DNA of 64,000 nt, taken from positions 1,116,001 to 1,180,000 of the forward strand of contig NZ_JAXIWG010000001.1 of the NCBI RefSeq assembly GCF_034652275.1, given 5' to 3'. The notes below the pieces were generated by a model, which searched no databases, was not told where the DNA came from, and saw nothing but the letters and a program-made list of their open reading frames with translations. This document shows, in pieces, positions 34,940-44,243 of the stretch (its first letter is position 1; every line of letters starts with the position of its first letter). Both the position numbers and the translations under genes were made by a program. Source of the stretch: Yoonia sp034652275. GTDB taxonomy: Bacteria > Pseudomonadota > Alphaproteobacteria > Rhodobacterales > Rhodobacteraceae.

Positions 34940-35440
34940 TCAGTCGAGGACTTCAATCCGCGCGATCTGCCAGACGGAACGGCCGAAATACACCTCGTCA
35001 AACAGGTCGGGGTTGTCATCGAACGGATAGATCAGAAACAACGGCCCCTTTTCACGCACCGACATCGGCCGCGTGTCCAGATGCGTGGCGAACACAACGC
35101 CCAGATCATGCAGGTCGGCAGCCGGGACGGTGGCGGCGTAATCATTCAATGCCACAACCCGCAGGGTCGCCCCCTGCGCGCCCACCGCGTCAAGGATAGC
35201 CGCCCCCAGAGGACCGCTGAAATTGTGGACATCATCGAACCAAGGGGTCGCAGTGGTCACGGTCGCCTGCTGCAGGTCTTCAAGCATAGCGCGGTCGAAC
35301 CGCGCGACGCCATCGCCGTTTGTGTGCGTGATATTGCCGGATACTGTCAGGATGACATCGCCCTGCGGGGCGGGCAAGTCGGCAGCCTGTGCGACCGATG
35401 CGATCATGGCGAGGATCGCGAAAAGCAGGTGTTTTATCAT
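34940..35440 (-). CDS. Periplasmic protein resembling the oxidoreductase molybdopterin-binding fold
   Basis: A 166-aa exported protein (signal peptide ending VAQA, start supported by GGAAAGG). The domain GDVILTVSGNITHTNGDGVARFDRAMLEDL.., FSGPLGAAILDAVGAQG.., VVALNDYAATVPAADL and FLIYPFDDNP resembles the SUOX-like fold. It is short and lacks an evident cofactor Cys, so it probably binds a ligand rather than molybdopterin. It is directly followed by the hybrid kinase gene; I infer a sensory accessory role. Confidence 0.7.
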   Translation of the reverse strand: MIKHLLFAILAMIASVAQAADLPAPQGDVILTVSGNITHTNGDGVARFDRAMLEDLQQATVTTATPWFDDVHNFSGPLGAAILDAVGAQGATLRVVALNDYAATVPAADLHDLGVVFATHLDTRPMSVREKGPLFLIYPFDDNPDLFDEVYFGRSVWQIARIEVLD

Positions 35441-35462
35441 GGGAACCTTTCCTTGCAGATTG

Positions 35463-36509
35463 CTAGGCAACATGGCTAGCTGCGCCATCTTCGGGGTAAT
35501 ATCTTGCGATTTCGTTTAGCCCTGCGGTGAAAGCGGTCACGCATTGCGGGTCGAAATGACGCCCGGACTGGCGCAGGATTTCGGCATAGGCCTCGTCAAA
35601 GGACCAGGCCTTTTTGTAGGGCCGCTGAGAGCACAGGGCGTCGAAGACATCCGCCACGGCAGTGATCCGCGCCGAAAGCGGGATGTCGGCGCCGGCGATA
35701 CCCTTGCCATAGCCAGTCCCGTCCCATTTTTCGTGATGATAAAGCGCGATTTCATGGGCCATGCGGATCAGGTCGCTTTCGCCGTCCTGCAGAATTTCCG
35801 CACCGATAGTGATATGACGCTGGACCTCCAGCCGTTCTTCGGGGGTAAGCGCCGCGGGCTTTTGCAGAACGGCGTCGCTGATGCCGATTTTGCCGGTGTC
35901 GTGAAGCGGCGCCGCCAGATAGATCGTCCGGCAAAAGGTTTTGCTTTGGCCCAAAGTGCGCGCGATGATTTCGGCGACAGCGGCCACGCGCGAGATATGT
36001 TGCTGCGTCGTCCCGTCGCGCAATTCGATCGCGCGCGCGAGCCGCCAGATCAGTTCTTCTTCGCGTTCGACGAGTTTGCGGGTCGCCTGCTGCACTTCGG
36101 CATCAAGGTGACGCGCGCGGTCCATCAGTGCAAGCTGGGCATTGCGCAACGACAACAGGTTCTGGACGCGCACACGCAACTCTTCGGGATCAAAGGGTTT
36201 GTTGAGGAAATCCGTCGCCCCCGCGCGCACGGCGGAGAGACGCAATTCCCTGTCGTGATCGGCAGTCAGCATGATGACCGGCACGAATTGGTAATCGGCC
36301 AGCGCGCGTAGATGCGTGATGCAGGTGATCCCGTCCATGTCAGACATCCGGTAGTCGACCAGTACAAGGTCGAACACGGTTTCGCGGCACCGCGCCAGTG
36401 CCGGCACCCCGTCAGAGAAACATTCGACTTCATATTGATCGTTGCGGGATAAGACAGCACGGATCACGCTGCGGCTGATCCGTTCGTCGTCGACGATACA
36501 TACGCGCAT
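35463..36509 (-). CDS. HD-GYP response regulator (c-di-GMP phosphodiesterase)
   Basis: A 348-aa protein. The receiver domain has Asp52 (LVLVDYRMSDMDG) and Lys104. A coiled linker follows, then an HD-GYP domain: HD at 203-204 (PLHDTGKIGI), HH at 258-259 (ALYHHEKWDGTGY) and an intact DGTGY. The variant GYGKGIAG replaces the canonical GYP triplet that usually follows. It is predicted to hydrolyse c-di-GMP when phosphorylated. AGGAAAGG precedes the ATG at 36509. It probably receives phosphate from the downstream hybrid kinase. Confidence 0.9.
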   Translation of the reverse strand: MRVCIVDDERISRSVIRAVLSRNDQYEVECFSDGVPALARCRETVFDLVLVDYRMSDMDGITCITHLRALADYQFVPVIMLTADHDRELRLSAVRAGATDFLNKPFDPEELRVRVQNLLSLRNAQLALMDRARHLDAEVQQATRKLVEREEELIWRLARAIELRDGTTQQHISRVAAVAEIIARTLGQSKTFCRTIYLAAPLHDTGKIGISDAVLQKPAALTPEERLEVQRHITIGAEILQDGESDLIRMAHEIALYHHEKWDGTGYGKGIAGADIPLSARITAVADVFDALCSQRPYKKAWSFDEAYAEILRQSGRHFDPQCVTAFTAGLNEIARYYPEDGAASHVA

Positions 36510-36713
36510 GGCTTTGCCTTTCCTTTCCTGTGCAACCGTTGCCTTGATCTTGTTGCATAGCCGACAACCAAGCCCTGCGATAAGCCACGAAAAACGCGTA
36601 ATTTTAGCCAAATCTGTGCGATCAACAGGCAGCACGGAGTCATGTGTTCTTGCGCCGCGCGCAAAGCTTCCCATATGCGGACAAGCGGCGTACTCAATCT
36701 GCTGGAGACCACG

Positions 36714-37622
36714 ATGGGCTACCTGAAAACGGCGATACTGATGGCGGCGATGACCGCGCTTTTCATGGGCATCGGCTATCTGCTGGGCGGGGCGGGCGGT
36801 GCTGTCATCGCCCTTGTGGTCGCGGCAGCAATGAACGTCTTTACATGGTGGAATTCGGACAAGCTTGTCCTGCGGATGCATGGCGCCGAACCCGTCACGC
36901 GCGGCGACCGGATGGGGCTGCATGCGATGACTGCCGAACTGGCGCGCAATGCGGGCATGCCGGAACCCAAGGTCTATCTGATCGACACCCCTCAGCCCAA
37001 TGCCTTTGCAACAGGGCGCAACCCGTCGAATGCGGCGGTGGCGGTGACGACCGGCCTGATGCGCAGTCTCAACCGCGAGGAACTGGCGGGTGTGATCGCG
37101 CATGAGCTGGCGCATATCCGCAACCACGACACCGCGATCATGACCGTGACGGCGACCTTCGCCGGTGCAATCTCGATGCTGGCGAATTTCGCGCTGTTCT
37201 TTGGCGGATCGCGCGAAAGGATGGGCCTGATCGGCACGCTGGCGCTGATGTTTCTGGCGCCCTTCGCTGCGGCGCTTGTGCAGATGGCGATCAGCCGGAC
37301 CCGCGAATATGCCGCCGACAAGGCCGGGGCCGAGATTTGCGGCAACCCGCTCTGGCTGGCTTCAGCGCTGGAGAAAATCGCCGTAGGGGCGGCACGGATC
37401 GACAATCACGCCGCCGAACGCAACCCCGCGACGGCGCATATGTTCATCATCAACCCGCTGCATGCCCACAAGCACGACAACCTCTTCGCGACCCACCCCG
37501 CCACCGAGAACCGCATCGCCGCCCTGCGCGCCATGGCAGGGCAAGCGCGGACTGCGTCTGCGCCACAGCCTGTCCGCGCAGGTGTTCCGGCAACGCGCAA
37601 GCGCGGCGGACCTTGGAGCTGA
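36714..37622 (+). CDS. htpX: Membrane zinc protease HtpX (M48)
   Basis: A 302-aa inner-membrane metalloprotease for quality control of membrane proteins. Two N-terminal helices are followed by the zinc site HELAH at 130-134 and further helices (FAGAISMLANFALFFGG). The third ligand is probably the Glu in SRTREYAADKAGAE, and the tail HPATENRIAAL is typical. The ATG at 36714 begins MGYLKTAIL. Its stop abuts the stop of the convergent glpR gene. Confidence 0.94.
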   Translation: MGYLKTAILMAAMTALFMGIGYLLGGAGGAVIALVVAAAMNVFTWWNSDKLVLRMHGAEPVTRGDRMGLHAMTAELARNAGMPEPKVYLIDTPQPNAFATGRNPSNAAVAVTTGLMRSLNREELAGVIAHELAHIRNHDTAIMTVTATFAGAISMLANFALFFGGSRERMGLIGTLALMFLAPFAAALVQMAISRTREYAADKAGAEICGNPLWLASALEKIAVGAARIDNHAAERNPATAHMFIINPLHAHKHDNLFATHPATENRIAALRAMAGQARTASAPQPVRAGVPATRKRGGPWS

Positions 37623-38405
37623 TCAGGCCAGCGTCGTGCCGCGCGCACCTGCGACCGTGACAGCGGTGCCCCAGCCACGGCAATCGGTGTCGAGTTTGGG
37701 CGGCAGTGGTGCGTCGGTATAAAACCCGTCCATCTGCGCGACCGAGCCGATCCGCGCAGGCGCACGGCGTGCGAATTTGGAATGGTCGGCTACAAGAAAA
37801 CTGCGCCGCGCCTGCCGCAGGATCGCCTGGCTGACGCCCACCTCCTGAATGTCATAGTCGAGCATGTCGCCATCTTCATCCAGTGCCGAGCAGCTGATGA
37901 CGGCCAGATCGAACTTGAACTGGCCGATCGCCTGCGTTGTCACCGTGCCCACCAGCCCCGCGTCGGTGCGCCGCAGCAGACCGCCCACGACGATGATTTC
38001 GCAATGCGGGTTGTCGATCAGGATATTGGCGACGTTCAGGTTGTTGGTCAGCACCATGATCTCGCGGTGTTGCAGCAGGGCGCGGGCGACGGCTTCGGTG
38101 GTGGTGCCGATGTTGAGAAACAGCGAACAGCCGTTGGGAATGTCACGCGCGCAGGCGGCGGCGATGGCAGCCTTGCCTGCCTCGTTCAGGTCGCGGCGGT
38201 CCTGATAGCCGATATTGGCCACGGTGGACGGCAGGATCGCGCCGCCGTGCACACGCTGCAATTTGCCCTGATCGGCAAGCTCCGCCAGATCGCGCCGGAT
38301 CGTCTGCATCGTCACGGCGAAATGCGCCGCCAGATCCTCGACCCCGACACGTCCGTCACGGCGGGCGATGATCTGGATATCGCGCAGGCGTTCGGGTTGT
38401 GACAT
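37623..38405 (-). CDS. glpR: DeoR-family transcriptional repressor of the glycerol regulon
   Basis: A 260-aa DeoR/GlpR-type regulator. The N-terminal winged helix (RLRDIQIIARRDGRVGVEDLAAHFAVTMQTIRRDLAEL) is followed by the sugar-phosphate sensing domain (LFLNIGTTTEAVARAL, NNLNVANIL, VVGGLLRRTDAGLVG). It is divergent from glpD. Repeated half-sites in the intergenic region are its likely operators, with glycerol-3-phosphate the expected inducer from family knowledge. Confidence 0.88.
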   Translation of the reverse strand: MSQPERLRDIQIIARRDGRVGVEDLAAHFAVTMQTIRRDLAELADQGKLQRVHGGAILPSTVANIGYQDRRDLNEAGKAAIAAACARDIPNGCSLFLNIGTTTEAVARALLQHREIMVLTNNLNVANILIDNPHCEIIVVGGLLRRTDAGLVGTVTTQAIGQFKFDLAVISCSALDEDGDMLDYDIQEVGVSQAILRQARRSFLVADHSKFARRAPARIGSVAQMDGFYTDAPLPPKLDTDCRGWGTAVTVAGARGTTLA

Positions 38406-38473
38406 GAAACAGCCCTTTCTGGTCCGAGTGTATCAATTCGCGTCGGCGCCCCGAATCAGACGGGCGGCGACCC

Positions 38474-38555
38474 ATGTTCGTTTTATACTGATTTCTGCAC
38501 CGCCGCGAACATGAATACCGGAACATATCATAAACAAAAGCCCCAAAAATGTTCC
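38474..38555 (+). promoter_or_regulatory. Nested inverted half-sites between glpR and glpD
   Basis: Four copies of the heptamer (C/G)GAACAT occur in two inverted pairs: ATGTTCG 38474-38480 with CGAACAT 38506-38512, and GGAACAT 38520-38526 with ATGTTCC 38549-38555. The centres are about 45 bases apart. The half-site agrees with the ATGTTCG core of known GlpR operators, so this is probably a bipartite GlpR site. Confidence 0.5.
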
Positions 38556-38669
38556 TTTTTTAAAAACCGAGCATTTTTGACCAGTAAAACGAAAAAACTT
38601 GCGCATCGGCTTTTGCCCCGACTACCTTTGCAGCCGACACCTCAGGTGACGCCTGCCAAGGGAGATCGC

Positions 38670-40268
38670 ATGGCACAATCCGCGCATACATCCGACACCG
38701 TCCACGATCTGCTGGTGATCGGTGGCGGCATCAACGGCTGCGGCATCGCGCGCGATGCGGTCGGGCGCGGCCTGTCGGTGGTGCTGGCCGAAAAGGGTGA
38801 TCTGGCGGGGGCCACGTCATCCGCATCGACCAAGCTGTTTCACGGCGGCTTGCGGTATCTTGAGTATTTTGAATTCCGGCTGGTCCGCGAGGCCCTGATC
38901 GAACGCGAAACATTGCTGCGCGCCATGCCGCATATTTCATGGCCGATGCGGTTCGTGCTGCCCTATCACAAGGACATGCGCTTCGACAGCGACACGCCGA
39001 CATCGCGGCTTTTGGGCGTGGTCATGCCGTGGATGAAAGGGCGCAGACCAGCTTGGCTGATCCGGCTGGGTCTGTTTTTGTACGACAACCTCGGCGGGCG
39101 CAAAATCCTGCCGGGCACGGCGACGCTCAGCCTGACTGGTACTCCCGAAGGTGCGCCACTCAACGACAAATTCGCCAAGGCCTATGAGTATTCCGACGCT
39201 TGGGTCGAGGATTCGCGCCTTGTCGTGCTGAACGCCCGCGATGCAGAGGCGCGCGGCGCGACCATCCTGACACGCACCGAGGTTGTCTCGGCCCATGCCG
39301 CGAACGGGATCTGGCAGGTCACGGTCCGCGACGCAGATGGCGACCGGATCATTAGCGCACGGATGCTGGTCAATGCTTCGGGCCCTTGGGCGGGTGACGT
39401 GATCCACGGCACCTTGCGGCTGAACAGCCGCGAAAACGTGCGTCTGGTGCGCGGCAGCCATATCGTGACGCGCAAGCTATATGATCACGACAAATGCTAT
39501 TTCTTCCAAGGCACCGACGGGCGGATCATTTTCGCGATCCCTTACGAGCAGGATTTCACCCTGATCGGCACGACCGACGCCGAACATGACGACCCGTCGC
39601 GCGCGCCTGTCTGCACTGACGCGGAACGCGATTACCTGTGCGACTTCGCCAGCCAGTATTTCAAGCGGCCCGTGACCAAGGACGATATCGTCTGGACCTA
39701 TTCCGGTGTGCGCCCGCTCTATGATGATGGCGCAAGCTCGGCCACCGCCGCGACCCGCGACTATACGCTCAAGGTTGACCGCTCCGCAGGTGCGCCTGTG
39801 CTGAACATCTTTGGCGGCAAGATCACAACATACCGGCGGTTGGCGGAATCCGCGCTGGACAAGATCGGCACCGTGCTGCCCTTGTCGCAGGACAAATGGA
39901 CGGCAGGCGTGGCTTTGCCGGGCGGCGATTTTCCGCATGACGGGGTCGAGGCGCTGGTCGCCGACCTGCGGCGCGCCTATCCGTTCCTGACCGATTTCTG
40001 GGCGCGCCGACTGGTGCGCGCCTATGGCACCGAAGCGACAGAGGTTCTGGGCGAGGCGGCGGAGGCGGTCGATCTGGGGCAGGATTTCGGCGCGACCCTG
40101 ACCGAGGCAGAGGTCCGCTGGCTGATGACACAGGAATACGCCCGCAGCGCCGAGGATGTGCTGTGGCGCAGATCGAAACTAGGGCTGCGGCTCGATCAAC
40201 AACAGGTGGCGGTTCTGGAGGAGTGGATCGCCAGCCATGCAAGGGAAATGATGCGCGCCGCAGAATAA
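38670..40268 (+). CDS. glpD: Glycerol-3-phosphate dehydrogenase, FAD-dependent
   Basis: A 532-aa membrane-associated flavoprotein that oxidises glycerol-3-phosphate to dihydroxyacetone phosphate and feeds electrons to quinone. The FAD motif is DLLVIGGGINGCGIARDAVGRG, followed by SSASTKLFHGGLRYLE and FGGKITTYRRLAE. The ATG at 38670 follows AAGGGAG; the longer open frame upstream crosses the operator region and is not coding. It leads the glycerol transport and catabolism genes. Confidence 0.94.
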   Translation: MAQSAHTSDTVHDLLVIGGGINGCGIARDAVGRGLSVVLAEKGDLAGATSSASTKLFHGGLRYLEYFEFRLVREALIERETLLRAMPHISWPMRFVLPYHKDMRFDSDTPTSRLLGVVMPWMKGRRPAWLIRLGLFLYDNLGGRKILPGTATLSLTGTPEGAPLNDKFAKAYEYSDAWVEDSRLVVLNARDAEARGATILTRTEVVSAHAANGIWQVTVRDADGDRIISARMLVNASGPWAGDVIHGTLRLNSRENVRLVRGSHIVTRKLYDHDKCYFFQGTDGRIIFAIPYEQDFTLIGTTDAEHDDPSRAPVCTDAERDYLCDFASQYFKRPVTKDDIVWTYSGVRPLYDDGASSATAATRDYTLKVDRSAGAPVLNIFGGKITTYRRLAESALDKIGTVLPLSQDKWTAGVALPGGDFPHDGVEALVADLRRAYPFLTDFWARRLVRAYGTEATEVLGEAAEAVDLGQDFGATLTEAEVRWLMTQEYARSAEDVLWRRSKLGLRLDQQQVAVLEEWIASHAREMMRAAE

Positions 40269-40295
40269 CGTCGGCGCATTCGGGGAGGAGAGAAC

Positions 40296-41384
40296 ATGTC
40301 GCTAGTCTTGGACGGCGTCAGCAAGGTGGTCGAAGGGCAGAGTCATATCTACCCCACAGACCTGACGCTGGAACGCGGGACGATGAACGTGCTGCTGGGG
40401 CCGACATTGTCGGGCAAGACCACGTTGATGCGCCTGATGGCAGGGCTTGATGTGCCCGCGACAGGGCGCGTGATCTGGGAAGGCCGTGACGTGACCGGCA
40501 TGCGCGTGCAAGACCGCAAGGTCGCGATGGTCTATCAGCAATTCATCAACTACCCGTCGATGACGGTTTACGACAACATCGCCTCGCCTTTGAAACTGAT
40601 GGGGCTGAACCGCGCCGAGATCGACCGCAAGGTCCGCGAAGCCGCCGACCTGATGCAACTTGGCCCGCTACTGGACCGCAAGCCGCTGGAATTGTCGGGC
40701 GGTCAGCAACAGCGCTGCGCGCTGGCGCGTGCGCTGGTCAAAGGCGCGGGGCTGGTGTTGCTGGACGAGCCGCTTGCCAATCTCGACTACAAACTGCGCG
40801 AGGAATTGCGCGCCGAAATCCCCCGTATCTTCGAGGAATCCGGCGCGATTTTCGTCTATGCCACCACCGAACCCGAAGAGGCGCTTTTGCTGGGCGGCAA
40901 TGTCGCGACGATGTGGCAGGGCCGGATCACGCAGTTCGGCCCCACGCCATCGGTCTATCGCCAGCCACGCGATGCGACCACCGCGCGGGTGTTTTCGGAC
41001 CCACCGATGAATTTCACCAAGATCGTGAAGGCAGGCGACAAGGTCAGCTTTGGCGCGGGCCAGACAGCAGCGGCGACAGGCGCTTTGGCGCATCTGGCCG
41101 ATGGCACTTACACGGCTGGGTTCCGGCCGGACCATCTGCACCTGACGGCACAAAAGAAGGACGGGCTGCATTTTGCCTGCACCCTGCGGGTGACCGAAAT
41201 CACCGGGTCGGAAACCTTCGTGCATCTCGACCATACGGGCGACCGCTGGGTCGGGTTGATCCACGGCGTGCATCATCTGGACTTCGGCGCGCCAATCACC
41301 GTCTGGCTGGATGCGGCACATGTCTATGTCTTTGGCGAAAACGGCGAACTGGTCGCCCCCGCATCCTATGCGGCAGCGGCGTAA
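40296..41384 (+). CDS. glpS: Glycerol ABC transporter ATP-binding subunit GlpS
   Basis: A 362-aa ATPase of the MalK/UgpC type with a C-terminal regulatory OB-like region. Walker A is GPTLSGKTT, the signature is the canonical LSGGQQQRCALARAL and Walker B is LVLLDEPLANLD. The switch-loop histidine is missing: the usual THD reads TTE in YATTEPEEALLLG. It pairs with GlpT, whose defects are complementary. It starts 28 bases after glpD and is part of the glpSTPQUV importer known from rhizobia. Confidence 0.88.
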   Translation: MSLVLDGVSKVVEGQSHIYPTDLTLERGTMNVLLGPTLSGKTTLMRLMAGLDVPATGRVIWEGRDVTGMRVQDRKVAMVYQQFINYPSMTVYDNIASPLKLMGLNRAEIDRKVREAADLMQLGPLLDRKPLELSGGQQQRCALARALVKGAGLVLLDEPLANLDYKLREELRAEIPRIFEESGAIFVYATTEPEEALLLGGNVATMWQGRITQFGPTPSVYRQPRDATTARVFSDPPMNFTKIVKAGDKVSFGAGQTAAATGALAHLADGTYTAGFRPDHLHLTAQKKDGLHFACTLRVTEITGSETFVHLDHTGDRWVGLIHGVHHLDFGAPITVWLDAAHVYVFGENGELVAPASYAAAA

Positions 41385-41393
41385 GGGGGCGGT

Positions 41394-42500
41394 ATGGCAC
41401 AAATCACACTCGACAATCTGGCACATTCCTATCTGCCCAACCCCAAGGGCGAAGATGACTTCGCGCTCAAGCAGCTCGACCATGTCTGGAAGGACGGCGA
41501 GGCTTATGCCCTGCTGGGTGCGTCAGGCTGCGGGAAATCCACCCTGCTGAATATCATATCGGGGCTGGTGGTTCCGTCACGCGGGCGCATCCTGTTCGGA
41601 GACCGCGACGTGACGCATCAGGACACGGTCGCACGCAATATCGCGCAGGTATTCCAGTTTCCTGTCGTGTACGACACGATGACCGTGGGCGACAATCTGG
41701 CCTTTCCTTTGCGCAACCGCGGGATGGACCCTGCGACCATCGCCGCACAGGTGCAAAAGATCGCCGCCATGATCGGAATGGAAGACCAGCTCAAGCGCAA
41801 GGCGCGCGGGCTGACGGCGGATGCCAAGCAAAAGATCAGCCTTGGCCGCGGCATGGTGCGCGAGGATGTGAACGCGATCCTGTTCGACGAACCGCTGACC
41901 GTGATCGATCCCCATATGAAATGGGAATTGCGCACGCAATTGAAGGCGCTGCACAACGAATTCGGTCACACGATGATCTATGTGACCCACGACCAGACCG
42001 AGGCGCTGACCTTTGCCGACAAGGTCGTGGTCATGCATGACGGGCGCGTCGTCCAGCTTGGCACTCCCGAGGATCTGTTCGACACGCCCGAACATACCTT
42101 TGTAGGCTATTTTATCGGATCACCCGGGATGAACCTGATTGACGCCGAGGTCGCGGGCGACACCGCCCATTGCGACGGTCATGCGATCAATCTGGGGGGC
42201 CACTACCGCACGCCCAAAGGCCGCGTGCAGATCGGCATCCGCCCCGAATTCGTGACACTGACTGCAGGCGACCGCGGCTTGCCCGTCACCATCAAACGGA
42301 TCGAGGATGTGGGCCGCCACCAGATCCTGCGCGCCGAATTCGCAGGCAAGCCGGTGAACGCGATCCTGCCCGAAGGCTTTGCCGTACCCGCCGGTGCGAA
42401 CCGTCTGCATTTCGCGCCAGAGCGGATCAACGTCTATGCCGATGACTGGCGTGTGGCCCCGCTACAGGCGGTCGCCACCCCCGAACGAAAGGCCGTGTGA
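41394..42500 (+). CDS. glpT: Glycerol ABC transporter ATP-binding subunit GlpT
   Basis: A 368-aa second ATPase. Walker A is GASGCGKSTLL, Walker B is AILFDEPLTVID and the switch histidine is intact in YVTHDQTEAL. The ABC signature is degenerate: LTADAKQKISLGRGM instead of LSGGQ. With GlpS it should form one competent and one dead ATP site. Its TGA overlaps the ATG of the permease gene (TGATG). Confidence 0.88.
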   Translation: MAQITLDNLAHSYLPNPKGEDDFALKQLDHVWKDGEAYALLGASGCGKSTLLNIISGLVVPSRGRILFGDRDVTHQDTVARNIAQVFQFPVVYDTMTVGDNLAFPLRNRGMDPATIAAQVQKIAAMIGMEDQLKRKARGLTADAKQKISLGRGMVREDVNAILFDEPLTVIDPHMKWELRTQLKALHNEFGHTMIYVTHDQTEALTFADKVVVMHDGRVVQLGTPEDLFDTPEHTFVGYFIGSPGMNLIDAEVAGDTAHCDGHAINLGGHYRTPKGRVQIGIRPEFVTLTAGDRGLPVTIKRIEDVGRHQILRAEFAGKPVNAILPEGFAVPAGANRLHFAPERINVYADDWRVAPLQAVATPERKAV

Positions 42501-43372
42501 TGGACAAGGTACAAAACAACAAGGCGTGGTTTCTGGTTCTGCCAGTGCTGATGCTGGTGGCGTTTTCCGCCGTCATCCCGCTGATGACCGTGGTCAACTA
42601 TTCGGTGCAGGACACCTTCGGCAATAACGTGTTTTTCTGGGAAGGTCTGGGCTGGTTCGAACAGGTCCTGACCGACAGCCGCGTGCATAGCGCGCTCGGC
42701 CGGCAACTGGCATTTTCGGGGATTATTCTTGCGATCCAGATTCCCTTGGGCATCGCGATTGCGGTCTGCATGCCGAAAAAAGGGTTCTGGGCTTCGGTCT
42801 GTCTGGTGCTGATGGCCCTGCCCTTGCTGATCCCGTGGAACGTGGTCGGCACGATCTGGCAGATCATGGGGCGCGGCGATATCGGGCTGGTGGGCTATAG
42901 CCTGTCGGCAATCGGGATCGACTGGAATTATGCACGCAACCCGCTGCATGCATGGATCACCGTGATCGTGATGGATGTCTGGCACTGGACCTCGTTGGTC
43001 GCCCTTCTGGCCTATGCCGGTCTGCAATCCATCCCGCAGGCCTATTATCAGGCGGCCAAGATCGATCAGGCGAGCCGCTGGAAAGTGTTCCGCTATATCG
43101 AATTGCCGAAAATGCAGGGCGTGCTGCTGATCGCGATCCTGCTGCGCTTTATGGACAGTTTCATGATCTATACCGAACCTTTCGTCGTCACCGGCGGCGG
43201 CCCCGGATCGGCGACCAGTTTCCTGTCGATCGATCTGGTGAAAATGGCGCTGGGGCAGTTTGACCTTGGACCTGCGGCGGCCTTCAGCATCATGTATTTC
43301 CTTGTGATCCTGCTCGTGTCCTGGGTGTTCTACACCGTCATGACCAACCTTGATAAAGCGGAGGGCCGGTAG
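42500..43372 (+). CDS. glpP: Glycerol ABC transporter permease GlpP
   Basis: A 290-aa inner-membrane permease with six predicted helices and the EAA loop (YYQAAKIDQASRWKVFRYIELPKM). It forms the translocation channel with GlpQ. The start overlaps the glpT stop by one base, and a GTG one codon earlier is a less likely start. Confidence 0.9.
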   Translation: MDKVQNNKAWFLVLPVLMLVAFSAVIPLMTVVNYSVQDTFGNNVFFWEGLGWFEQVLTDSRVHSALGRQLAFSGIILAIQIPLGIAIAVCMPKKGFWASVCLVLMALPLLIPWNVVGTIWQIMGRGDIGLVGYSLSAIGIDWNYARNPLHAWITVIVMDVWHWTSLVALLAYAGLQSIPQAYYQAAKIDQASRWKVFRYIELPKMQGVLLIAILLRFMDSFMIYTEPFVVTGGGPGSATSFLSIDLVKMALGQFDLGPAAAFSIMYFLVILLVSWVFYTVMTNLDKAEGR

Positions 43373-43373
43373 A

Positions 43374-44228
43374 ATGGTTGCCACATCAGACACTTACACA
43401 CCAGCCGCGCGCCGGTTCGCGTTACCTAAGGTCCGCGCCCGCCATGTCGTGATGGTCGCCTATCTGTTGTTCATGCTGGTGCCGATCTACTGGCTGGCCA
43501 AGATGAGCTTTCAGACCAACCGCGAGATTCTGGGCGGCTTCACGCTCTGGCCGCAGAACCCGACGCTGGACAATTACCGCGTCATCCTGACCGACCGGTC
43601 GTGGTATATCGGCTATATCAACTCGATTACCTATGTGGTGATGAACACGGTCCTGTCGCTGGCGGTGGCGCTGCCTGCGGCCTATGCCTTCAGCCGCTAC
43701 CGGTTTCTGGGCGACAAGCATCTGTTCTTCTGGCTGCTGACAAACCGTATGGCCCCGCCTGCCGTGTTCGCGCTGCCGTTCTTCCAGCTTTATTCGTCGG
43801 TGGGTTTGTTCGATACCCATATCGCGGTGGCGCTGGCGCATACACTGTTCAACGTGCCTTTGGCCGTGTGGATCCTCGAAGGGTTCATGCGCGGCGTGCC
43901 CAAGGAAATCGACGAGACCGCCTATATCGACGGCTATTCGTTCCCGCGGTTCTTCATCAAGATCTTCATGCCCCTAATCGCCAGCGGCATCGGGGTCGCA
44001 GCGTTCTTCTGCTTCATGTTCTCTTGGGTGGAACTTCTGCTGTCGCGCACGCTGACGGCGGTGAACGCGCAGCCCATCGCGTCGATCATGACGCGGACGG
44101 TATCGGCCTCCGGTCTGGACTGGGGCGTGCTGTGCGCGGCTGGTGTCCTGACCATCGTGCCGGGCGCCTTGGTCATCTATTTCGTGCGCAACTACATCGC
44201 CAAGGGCTTTGCCCTGGGCCGCGTGTAA
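43374..44228 (+). CDS. glpQ: Glycerol ABC transporter permease GlpQ
   Basis: A 284-aa permease with six helices and the EAA loop (PKEIDETAYIDGYSFPRFFIKIFMPL). The start ATG at 43374 lies one base after the glpP stop. This GlpQ is a transporter subunit and should not be confused with the E. coli phosphodiesterase of the same name. Confidence 0.9.
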   Translation: MVATSDTYTPAARRFALPKVRARHVVMVAYLLFMLVPIYWLAKMSFQTNREILGGFTLWPQNPTLDNYRVILTDRSWYIGYINSITYVVMNTVLSLAVALPAAYAFSRYRFLGDKHLFFWLLTNRMAPPAVFALPFFQLYSSVGLFDTHIAVALAHTLFNVPLAVWILEGFMRGVPKEIDETAYIDGYSFPRFFIKIFMPLIASGIGVAAFFCFMFSWVELLLSRTLTAVNAQPIASIMTRTVSASGLDWGVLCAAGVLTIVPGALVIYFVRNYIAKGFALGRV

Positions 44229-44243
44229 GAGGGAGGAAAGCTC

